Shown here: positions 46,817-56,552 of the stretch, piece by piece
Position numbering within the stretch: the first letter of the stretch is position 1
Layout of the letters: each line of letters begins with the position of its first letter
Origin: Capsicum annuum
Lineage: Eukaryota; Streptophyta; Magnoliopsida; Solanales; Solanaceae
NCBI RefSeq assembly: GCF_002878395.1
Contig: NC_061111.1
Span: 24,298,723 to 24,362,722, forward strand
Reading direction: 5' to 3'
DNA length: 64,000 nucleotides
Made by a program: the position numbers and the translations under genes
Notes under the pieces: model-generated
Database searches by the model: none
What the model saw: the letters and a program-made list of their open reading frames with translations, nothing else
Told to the model about the DNA's origin: nothing

Positions 46817-48052
46817 GTGTATTATGTGAATAGGCTAAAATACAGTCTTCTAAGTGTATCTCAAATTCGTGACAAAGGAAATGAGGTAAAATTCACATCA
46901 AATGGATGGATAGTATCAATCATGAAATTTGGAAAGATTATTCTCAAAGCCAAAAGGATCAAGAACATGTACATAGTTGATCTGGAGTCTGTGGGAATTA
47001 ACTTGTTTAAGTGCACAAGGTGAAGATGCTAATTTGAGGCACAGAATTTTAGGGCATGTGAGTTCTTCCTTGTTAAATAAGCTGATGTTAAGGGACCTGG
47101 TCTGTGGTTTGCCAAAGATGAAATTTTCATATAACAAAGTCTGTGATGCTTGTGTTAAAGGTAAGCAAACTAGATTCTCTTTCAAATTAAAGAATTAAGT
47201 AAGTACTTCCAGATCTCTTGAAATACTTCACATGGATTTATTTGGACCTATTAAAGTCCAAAGTAGAGGAAGAAAGAAATATGTGTTAAATTATTGAATT
47301 CAACGGAGGCTAAATTGCTGATTTAGGTTTGATCATGGGACTAAATATGAGAATTCTCAAGTTGATGAATTCTGTGCTGAGCATAGAATAACTTATAACT
47401 TTTCTTCTCCCAGAACTCCATAAAAAATGAAGTTGTTGAAAGGAAAAATAGAACTCTCATAAAAATTGCTAGAACTATGTTAATTGATAGTGGGCTTCTA
47501 AAGAATTTCTGGGTTGAAGCTGTGAACACTTCTTGTTATGTGACTAACAGGTGTTTTATTAGATCACTTCTGAATAAAACTCCATATGATCTGCTATTTA
47601 ATAGGAAACCTAGGATAGACAACTTCAGACCTTTTGGATACAAATGTTTTGTACTGAACAGTGGGAAGAGAGAATTGGGAAAATTTGATTCCAATAGTGA
47701 TAAAGCTGTATTTGTAGGATACTCCTCAACTAGTAAGGCTTATAGAGTATTCAGCAAAAGAACTCTATGTATTGAAGAAAGTATTCATGTGATCTTTAAT
47801 GAGTTAGAAAGTCAGATGAATACTGAAGATGGTGAAAGTTTAGAAGATGAAGAAACCACTTTTGTTCAAAGGGATATTATTGCAGAAGATGATGATCAAG
47901 GGATTAATGATGCAGATGGGCATCATAATAGTGATGATGATCTAAGATCTCAACCACAAATTCCGGCTCTACCCGTAGAACAACAAAAGGAAACTAGTCA
48001 GAATTCACAAGGAATTAGTCCCGGTGATATCAATCTCAGAAGGCAAAATTAG
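46817..48052 (+). pseudogene. copia element 2 integrase
   Basis: Pieces in several frames give the zinc region (LRHRILGHVSSSLLNKL, then CDACVKGKQ), core fragments (LHMDLFGPIKVQSRGRKKY, VVERKNRTLIKIARTML) and the conserved downstream region (FGYKCFVLNSGKRELGKF, VFVGYSSTSKAYRVFSKRTL). Stops occur at about 47022, 47197 and 47420, and an internal part of the core is lost near 47300. After 48052 the gypsy solo LTR interrupts the element. Confidence 0.85.
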
Positions 48053-48106
48053 AGGCACAAATCCTCTCATCCCATTGAGAACCTAAATACACCCCTGGAA
48101 ACTGGA

Positions 48107-50393
48107 TGTAAGACCCCACAAGATTTCTCGTTGTCTAAGCCCCTTAGAGCATGTTAAGAAAGATCTCATACTTAGAAAAAATGGGGCTAAGTGTTGGGAC
48201 TTAGTCATTTTTAAAATCATCGAACTTTGAGGATTTATTTGACGATCTTCCCGACCTATTATAATTGATTTCTTTATTGATTCATAATGGGGCAAGTTCA
48301 TAGTACATCTCGGGTGAGTTTCAGATTTTTTAAACCTCGTTTAGACCATGTTTGGAGTCCTAAAACAGTTGACCAACGCGGTCTTGGCGTGCCGCGTCAT
48401 CCATTGCATTGGTTAATATTTTCTATAGTTACCAGTGCCAAATTCTAGTGAAAAAATGCTAAATTGGCACGATGCATCGGGTATCGTGTCGATACTATCG
48501 ACGCGACACGTCGACCTACGCGTCGCTGGGCGTATTTTAATTTCAATCTTTAAAAGTATGCTTCCAAGGGGACAATTAAGTCATTTTCCTCCACCTCTAT
48601 TCAATCATAACACGATATTATGCCCCTAAAATACCAAAATATAGTCATTCCACTCAATTTCCTTAAGAACAAAAACCTAGAGTTTCAACCCATCATTCAA
48701 GAAAACTCAAGATTTCACCATTAGTTTTCCAAATTGATTCAAGATTTGAGATCCTTAGACTAACAGCATCAAGAATCTCCGTTCAAAAGTATAAATTGCA
48801 TCTGAAAGGCAAGTGTTCATCCAAAGTTCCTCATCTAAGGTATGTGGGGTTTGAACAAGAATAATTCTTTCGTTCTTGTGCTCAAAGATATGATTTTTAT
48901 TAAATAGTTACATAAATTACAAGTGGGGTTTATGCCCAAACTACTTTTTTTTTGATTTCATGAATTTATAAGTTAATTACATCTTGAATTTCATGTTTAT
49001 TTCACCTATTTATGTTGGAATTGAAAATTTATGCTATGAATTGCACATCCCTATAATGAATTGATATTTTTAAGTATTTCCAAGATTGGTGTCAAGAATT
49101 AAGCTTCATTATGAAATTGTGATCATTTGAGTATATATATGATTAAACCCAAGTATGAATTTTGATGTTTCATGAAGAGTATGTTATTAGCATGCTTTAA
49201 CAAATAAGTATTCTAATTTTAAAGAAATACTGAACTTTGATCCTAAGTTAAGATAGGAATCCACATTATTTATGATTTAAAGCAATGAGAAGCATAGTTT
49301 GGCTTTCACTATATATACCTAGGTATTGTTTTAAGGTAAATTTTCCTAAAATTTCTGAGCCTAAGTATGGGAGTAGTATTTAGCACTGAGTCGGGTATGA
49401 TTCCAAGGTCTCATGCCCCAGAACTAAGCCATCGTAGGTCTATGATTTGCCCCTAGTAGGCTAAGACAAGTGATCACTAAGTTAAGGTTCTATTCTGATG
49501 GAAAGAGTAGAACAGCTCTCCCCAACGTGGGTAAGACGTTGGACTCCATGTCAGCTAACATATTTTATGTCATTTAGAAGAAACTCCCAAAAGTCCCACA
49601 GTCTCCTAAAGATCTAAAATCCCTAAGTTTCAAAAGAAGTCCCTTATTCTCCCTAAGATGAAAGTATTTATTTTGAAAGTTATTGTTTTAAGACTCCTTT
49701 TGTGTCTACAAGCTTTGAGAAATAAGCAGAGCATACAAATTTAAGAACTAAGTGAAATGAATCACAAGATTTTTACTACCTGCTTTATCATTCATGATTT
49801 AAAAGAATTATATTTCAGATTTACTCAAGCTATGTAAGCCATTTATATTATCATGCGTGATTTTTAGAAAGATTGATGATATTGTTTACTTATTGCATGC
49901 ACCCCCATTAATTCAGTACATTCCTGAAGTACTGATCTACATATATGTCTATGTGCTGCATTATCTCATAATGTAGGTTCAGGTGCTCAGTCTCAGCAGT
50001 GACAGTGATTTTCGAGTACCTCTATCTATACTTTCACAGTTGGTGAGTCCTCATAGTTTGGGGACCTACTTCTCCAGGCTTTCAGTATTCAAAGTAGCTG
50101 GTTTTATTGTCTTTAGTTTGAGTCAGTTGGGGGTCTATCCCAATGAATCTCTAGTTCCATAGTAGTAGAGGCTTGTCAGATTATCAGTTGTTTTCTTTAG
50201 ACTTTTTAGTACTTTATTTTTCAGACAGTGTTCTACTTTATTTCAGTTAAGATGTGATATGATATACTATTATTCGACCTAATTAAATTAAAGTAAGTTC
50301 CAAAAGTAGTAGCAGGCTCAAAGGGTTAGCTTAGGGCTACTTGTAGCGTTGAGAACCGTGTGGCATCTCGGGATGAGATTTTGGGGTGTTACA
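48107..50393 (+). mobile_element. solo LTR, gypsy-type, 2287 bp, between copia integrase and RT
   Basis: The ends TGTAAGACCCCA and TGGGGTGTTACA are inverted. It is flanked by CTGGA (48102-48106) and CTAGA (50394-50398), one difference. It contains features shared with Tekay-type LTRs (GGGAGTAGTATTTAGCACTG near 49369, ATTCAGTACATTCCTGAAGT near 49910). No coding. Confidence 0.9.
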
Positions 50394-50398
50394 CTAGA

Positions 50399-51155
50399 GT
50401 TCAAATAAGAGCTCAGTCAAGGAATGTGATTTCATTTTCAACCTTTTTATCCCAAATTAAGCCCAAAAATGTAAAAGAGGCTCTGAAAGATGCTGATTGG
50501 ATTAATGCAATTCAAGAAGAGCTTCATCAATTTGAAAGAAGTAAAGTCTGGCATTTGGTCCCTAGGAATGTTGGCAGAATAATTATTGATACCAAATAGG
50601 TATACAAGAATAAGCAAGATGAAAATGAAACCATCAATAGAAATTAGGCAATGCTGGTTGTTTAAGGTTATAACCAGGAAGAAGGGATTGACTATGATGA
50701 GACATTTGCCCCTGTAGCCAGAATAGAGGCAATAAAAATTCTTATTGCATTTGCTTTATACATGGGATTAAACCATTCCAAATAGATGTAAAGAGTGCTT
50801 TCCTGAATGGAAATTTGAAAGAAGAAACATATATCAAATAGCCACCAGGATTTGAAGATACATATTTTCCTCATTATGTGCTTTATGGGTTAAATCAAGT
50901 ACCAAGGGCTTGGTATGAGAGTCTATCAAAGGTTCTCCTGGAAAATGGCTTCAAAAGAGAAAAAATAGACAATACTCGATTTCTTAAAACCAGGGGTAAC
51001 AATCTATTGATTGTTCAGATATATGTTGATGACATAATCTTTGGAGCTACTTCTAAATTCCTATGCGAAGAATTTGCTAAACTGATAGAAAGTGAATTTG
51101 AGATGAGCATGATAAGTGAATTGAGCTTCTTTGTAGGTCTCCAGATTAAATAAAC
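50399..51155 (+). pseudogene. copia element 2 reverse transcriptase
   Basis: Blocks in order: DADWINAIQEELHQFERSKV, then [20 protein letters not shown], then GLNQVPRAWYESLSKVLLE, then the active site IYVDDIIFGA near 51020-51050, and FFVGLQIK. At least six stops or shifts between 50597 and 50877. It begins directly after the solo LTR and its duplicated CTAGA. Confidence 0.88.
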
Positions 51156-51168
51156 TTCTCAAGGGATA

Positions 51169-51960
51169 ATGATCTGCCAGGAAAAGTATATCAAGGATCC
51201 ATTGAAGAAGTATAACATGGGGGATGCCAAGCCAATTGATACCCTAATTGGAAACAACTCTAAAATAAATAATGATGAGTTAGGTCCTTCAGTGAATGAA
51301 ACAATGTATAAAGGGATTGTTGGATCCTTGCTATATCTTATTGTAAACAGGTCTGGCATTGTTTTTCAGTATAGGAATGTGTTCTAGATTTCAAGTATGC
51401 CCAAATGAGTCTCATCTAAAAGCCGCAAAAAGAATTCTTAGGTATCTAAAGGGTACAGGGGACATGGTCCTATACTATCCATCAGGAGACAGTTTCGACT
51501 TAGTAGTCTATGCTGATGCTGGTTATGCTAGATATTTAGTAGACAGAAAAAGCACCTCTGGAATGGAATATTTTCTTGGATCATCCTTAATTTCCTTGGG
51601 TTCAAAGAAGCAAAATTTAGTTGATTTATCTACTACTGAGGATGAATATATTGCAACAGCTTCTTGTTATGCATAATTTCTATGGATGAAGCAGTAATTG
51701 AAAGACTTTGGTATTGTCTCAGATACCATCCCTCTCATGTGTGACAACACAAGTTCTCTAAACATGTCCAAGAATATAATACAACACAAAAATACTAAGC
51801 ACATTAATGTAAGGCATCACTTCCTAAGAGACAATGTTGAGAAAAAAGCAATCTGCATGATGTTCTGGAAGATTAAGGATTAGATAGCAGATATATTTAC
51901 TAAGGCACTTCATAAGGAATAATTTATAAAGAATAGGTTGAGTTTAGGCTTGATTAAAAT
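51169..51960 (+). pseudogene. copia element 2 RNase H
   Basis: It contains YADAGYARYLVDRKSTSGM, LGSKKQNLVDLSTTEDEYI, CDNTSSLNMSKN, KHINVRHHFLRDNVEKK and ADIFTKALHKE. These are the copia RNase H blocks with SIRE-like phrasing. Stops at 51675, 51883 and elsewhere, with a frame change near 51359. Confidence 0.87.
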
Positions 51961-52254
51961 GACCTAATCCACCATGTGAATCAAGAGTTGTTCACCAAAT
52001 TGGGCTATGATTAGGAGACAGGAAAGGGGCCTCAAGGAAGAAAAACTAGAAGAAATGCAAATAAACTAATTAAAGGTGTATAATGCTAGGGGGAATTTTT
52101 CATTGCAAAATGTTAATAAGGGACCAAATCTCTATATTGCATGATAAAGAAAGCATGATGATAGGGGAACATTCATCTCAGGTGGTAATCACTCTAATTA
52201 AATATGATGAATGTGCACTGATGCTCAAATTGTATGGTTTGCTTTGTCATCATC

Positions 52255-52268
52255 AAAAAGGGGGAAAA
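52255..52268 (+). other. polypurine tract of copia element 2
   Basis: AAAAAGGGGGAAAA lies six bases before the 3' LTR, the usual place for plus-strand priming. Confidence 0.75.
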
Positions 52269-52274
52269 TTGCTA

Positions 52275-53005
52275 TATTGAGTTTTGATGATGAGCAACTA
52301 AATTGCAAGGGACCAGGTCCCTGGACGTGCAAAGTACTATACAACTGGTACATGGTATGTATATAGTTTTATCTTCCATTACAATAAACTTGTAGGTGCT
52401 ATTTTGTATTAGCTTTGATAACTGGTCCAAATGATATTCCATCCCTAATCATCATACAACTATAAGAGAAAAGATTCGCCTCTTCAATAATTGGTTTTTT
52501 GCAATTCTAAAAAGTGAAGTGAGGCAGCAAAACCCCAATTCAAAAACTGCTCAAGTCTTAACTGATTATGTGAGCTTAAATTAAAATTGTTCTTGAGTGT
52601 TGATTTGTAAAAGAACTACTTATGTTATAAGAGTAGTGTTTTCTTTTGAGAGAGCTGCTTAGGTAGAGTTATCTAAGCTTGTTTTTGATTAAAGGTAATC
52701 ATTTGAGAGAGTCATTGGTAGAGTTACCAAGATGAGCTTGTAGTAGAGTTACTACTATAGAAAGGAGCCTAGTGGTAGACTTAAATCTTACAGTAATTGG
52801 GAGGTTGATTACATTGGATTTGCAGGTGCTTATGAGGGCAAGCCATGGTTTTTCCCATTCTGGGTTTCCGCATAAATATCTTGTGTTTTTACTCTTCTTG
52901 TATTGCCTTGAATTTCTAAAGTATCTCATAATTGCACTAAAGTTCTATTGCTAGTAATTAATTATGAGAGACCTGGTCCCTCACTGTGTGGTGTTGCCCC
53001 TAAGG
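52275..53005 (+). repeat. 3' LTR of copia element 2
   Basis: It matches the split 5' LTR and begins TATTGAGTTTTGATGATGAG. The end CCCCTAAGG is aligned with CCCCTAACA of the 5' copy, so the terminal CA is mutated. Gypsy RT sequence follows. Confidence 0.87.
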
Positions 53006-53430
53006 GTTCAACAGCTCTCACTATGGGAATAGACAAGGATGTCATCTATGAATACTATGATGAACATGTCCAAGTACTGGATAAACACCTTGTTCATCAA
53101 GTCTATAAAAGCTGTAGGAGCATTCGTTAGTCCAAAAGACATAACTAGAAATTTGAAGTGACCATATCGAGTTCTGAAAGCTATCTTTAGGATATCACAT
53201 TCTCTGATTCTAAGCTGATGATAGCCGAATCTGAGGTTTATCTTACAGAAATAGTTTGCCCCCTGAAGTTGGTCAAACAAGTCATCAATCTTGGGGAGAG
53301 TGTACTTTTTCTTGATTATGACTTTGTTCAACCGACGGTAGTTGATGCACATCTTTCTTGTGTACGAAAGGAAATGGATCACCTCATGGAGAAACACTGG
53401 GCATGATAAAACCCTTATCTAAGAGATCTT
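53006..53430 (-). pseudogene. gypsy element 2 RT, N-terminal part (split by copia element)
   Basis: The open piece 53397-53008 reads [43 protein letters not shown] and the active site [10 protein letters not shown]. Right after the active site the copia element interrupts it. The rest resumes at 42888. Confidence 0.88.
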
Positions 53431-53760
53431 TGAATCGTTCCTTTAATTTTTTTAAGCTTAGATGGAGTCATTTTTTAAGGTGCGATTGAGATAGGTTAGT
53501 TATCTGAAAGAATATCTATTCCATAATTAATTTACCTCTCGGGAGGAATTCTAGGAAGATCTTCAAAAAATATTTGTGAAAACTCATTCACTTCTGGGAC
53601 TGACTCAAGATTGTAAGTTTCAGAAGTTGAATCCTTGACTCAAACGAGATGGTAAATACAAGGATATCATCTTTCTTGCCTTAAGATAGAAAATGAACTG
53701 ACCTATAGGCATTGAGATACTACTCCTCTATTCTATGGCGAGCTCATTCAAAAACTAAAA

Positions 53761-54087
53761 TTACACAATTCTATTTCTACAATCAACTGAGGCATAGCAA
53801 GAGTGGAGCCACTCCATACCGAGAATAACATCAAAATCAGTCATCTCTAATTTTATAAGATCTACTGAAGTAACTTTCTGAGATACTGTGACTGGAAAAT
53901 TTTTGTATACCCGCCTGGATGTAACAGAACTACCAACTAGGGTAGACACTAAGAAGGGTTCTGCTAATATTTTGGGACTGACGCCAAAGTCTACTGCTAC
54001 ATAGGGAGTCACAAAAAATAGTAAAGCTCTAGGGTCTAATGATGCATAAACATAAATATAAAAGATTTGTAGCGTACCCGTAACCAC
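53761..54087 (-). pseudogene. gypsy element 2 protease
   Basis: A 108-codon open piece with SLDPRALLFFV at the catalytic site (Asp kept, Thr/Ser-Gly lost) and VILGMEWLHS at the distal block. It is colinear with the protease of gypsy element 1. Confidence 0.8.
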
Positions 54088-54380
54088 ATATGGAGAACTC
54101 TCCTGATCATATTGAGTCTGGAAAACATAAATTCAATTTTGATGCCTTCCACTGGTGGCATTAGAAGTGAAACCTTGCTGAGTCGGGCGTCCTGCTGGGA
54201 CTGTATAAGAGTTTTCTTGGCCCTGCTGATGATTATTCCTTTCTTGCTGGAAAATTACAAGACATTCCCCTATCTTATGATATGTCTTTCCACACCTAAA
54301 CCACGCATATCTTTCTTTCCTGCACTCACCCTGGTGGTTCCTACAACACCTCCTACAAACTAGATTTATACAACTACTAT

Positions 54381-55299
54381 TTATACTACCCTAAGACTTA
54401 GAGCCTGGCGTTGTATCCCAATTCCCCTATCCGAACCTAGGCACTGAAGCACTGGTTGAAGATGGGGATAAAATTGAAAATTTCTGGTAGAATTGGGAAC
54501 GATTCCCACCATCATACCTTTGCTATGAGAAGTTAAAGCTACCAGTTCTGGCACTCTTATTCTCTCTTTCATTCTCTTTGAGCTTCTCCTCCTTAATTTG
54601 CTGTGCATGGACCATCAATATAGAAAGGTCGATTTCCTTAACCAACATAGCCATTCTTTACTCCTTAACCACATCCTTCAAAACTCCAGACATAAACTTA
54701 CCTATTTTGGCCCTAGAATCAGCCACCATATAGGAGCATACTTGTCTAACTGGGTAAACTTAAGTAAATACTCCTTCTCACTCATATTACCCTGCATCAA
54801 ATTTATAAACTCTTGTACCTTGTCCTTCCTCAACTCGAGTGGAAATAATCTGTCTAAGAAAGTCGTAGAAAACTCATCCCACTCTACTAGCCTTGCATTG
54901 ACCCCTCTATCCTTCTTTCACGACTTAACCCAAGTATGAGCTACCCCCTGTAACTGGTAGCTGGTAAATTAACACTCTCACTAGAAGTGAAACCAATGAT
55001 ATTTGTAATTTTCTATATACAATCAAAAAACTCATTGGATCTTCCTCAAACTTAGATCTAAAGAACGTTGTGAGATTCATCCGAGTAAAGTCTCAGATCC
55101 TAGCAGCCACTGTCATCACTACTGAATTGGCTAGGGCAACAACCTACTGGTTATTCTGGGCAGTCACAGTCTAGGCCAAAATTATGAAAGCGGCCCTGAA
55201 TTTAGCATAAGAAACATGTTCGTTTGGAGGACCTTGCTGAATAGTTGGTGGTGTGTGTTGATCCTCATTGTTTCTTCCATTATTTTATTTGGGAGGCAT
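54381..55299 (-). pseudogene. gypsy element 2 gag remnant
   Basis: A Met-Pro-Pro-Lys start at 55299 is followed at once by a stop, then recognisable gag text in broken frames. The open piece 54608-54381 is the basic linker before the zinc knuckle. Overall order and spacing match gypsy element 1 gag. Confidence 0.7.
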
Positions 55300-55521
55300 T
55301 TTCTATAGACGGAGTAAGGACGAGTTAGAAATAGGAAATACAATAGAGCTCACACTCTTTCACATGACGTGAATACTGAAAGAAGGAAAACTTTTCCTAA
55401 GATGTCTCGTAGCCTCTCGCATGTGAGTGTGGCACGCTCCATACCCATAAACAAGACTCTACTCAATGCAACATTCAGACACCCTAGGATACTTTAAAAC
55501 CTTAGGCTCTAATACTAAGTT

Positions 55522-56552
55522 TATCACGACTCGAGACTACGCCCTAGTCGTAACATGGTGCTTAAGGCCACAAGTGACCTTAAGTTAACCCATAATCTGG
55601 TATCTATTGCGAGCACTGAATAAAGTGATAACAAAACATCATATTTGGAACTAAACTGATGAGAAATTCTGTTAAGATGTAATATTGAAACAATACCCAA
55701 CATGTTTGAACTGCGAATAAAATTAAAAATAAGTCTGAATATCTGAAAGCCTCTACAATATGGAAAGTTGATGGGACAAACCCCCATCTAACAAAGACTG
55801 ACTGAAATAAAGAAAGTACTAAAAATAACTGCAACAAACATGTCCTCATAGGATGAGGACTGATCACAACTATTGCTGAGTGGTACTGAACTGACTAAGG
55901 GTGATAAAGGAACTGAGCGCTCGAACCTATGTTATAATACAACATAGCGCAAAAGAGAGTATGTGATCAGTATTTTGAATGTACTGGCATGTGAGATAGG
56001 GACAAACTAGAATACATATAGGTGTTGTGCATGATTGCATGAATATGTAAAATGAATATAAGACCAAGCATAAACATGTAGTAAAATGATCGAAATAATT
56101 GATAAAATGTATGCTTTTTCATGCAAACCCAAGCAAACATACTCTGAATACTAAACTGAGACTATGGGAGCTAATATTTAATTGACATACCCCAATCTGA
56201 GCTAATCGAGGTCCAACCTATAACCCTAGTTAGAAGGGTGTCAGTACCTTGCCACGAGTACTGACACTGGCTATATGAATCCATTAATCTGTTGTCTTAA
56301 AGGACCAGGGTATCAAACCTAAACTGATGGGTGACCCCTGATAGGAAGTCAAACCTAAACTAACGGGTGACCCCTGATAGGAAGTCAAACCTAAACTAAT
56401 GGGTGACCCCTGATAGGAAGTCAAACCTAAACTGACGGGTGACCCCTCATAACCTACATTAGATACATAGTTTTGGAACCTAAGGACTACTGCTAATGAC
56501 TCTACCTAAATTGAAGGGAGATTTACCAACCATGTGTTTGCTTGGTGCTAAG
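55522..56552 (-). repeat. 5' LTR of gypsy element 2, interrupted
   Basis: It aligns with 36721 onward to about GCTTGGTGCTAAG, matching TCTCGGTGCTAAA of the left copy, where the Tat-like LTR begins. A 36-bp tandem expansion (56313-56448) exists only in this copy. Confidence 0.88.
56313..56448. repeat. 36-bp tandem repeat, about 3.7 units, in one LTR
   Basis: The unit TCAAACCTAAACTGATGGGT plus GACCCCTGATAGGAAG repeats. The other LTR has a single unit (near 37483-37512), so the expansion happened after insertion. Confidence 0.92.

Larger units (their letters stand above)
42889..53005 (+). mobile_element. Ty1/copia element, SIRE-like, inserted in gypsy element 2
   Basis: Two 0.73-kb LTRs (42889-46186 with an inserted solo LTR, and 52275-53005) enclose gag-protease, integrase, RT and RNase H on the plus strand. 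It lies exactly inside the gypsy RT, after [10 protein letters not shown]. It carries two solo LTRs of gypsy type. LTR copies differ at roughly one base in five by eye in a 118-bp comparison, so the insertion is very old. No clear 5-bp target duplication (left flank TGGTA, right GTTCA). The lineage call rests on the wording of integrase and RNase H. Confidence 0.9.
36721..56552 (-). mobile_element. Ty3/gypsy element 2 (Tekay/Del-like), heavily nested
   Basis: The left LTR (36721-38821) and the first part of the right LTR (55522-56552) flank gag, protease, RT, RNase H, integrase and chromodomain read on the minus strand in the same order as gypsy element 1. The internal part is split by a solo LTR at 39102-40601 and a copia element at 42889-53005. 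The right LTR is cut at 56552 by a Tat-like element, so this element continues past the window and its outer target duplication cannot be read. All coding parts carry stops. Confidence 0.92.

Noticed and set aside
42889..53005. A clean 5-bp target duplication around the copia element
   Set aside because: Flanks read TGGTA and GTTCA; neither shifting the ends by a few bases nor using TG as the start gives a match, so none is claimed.
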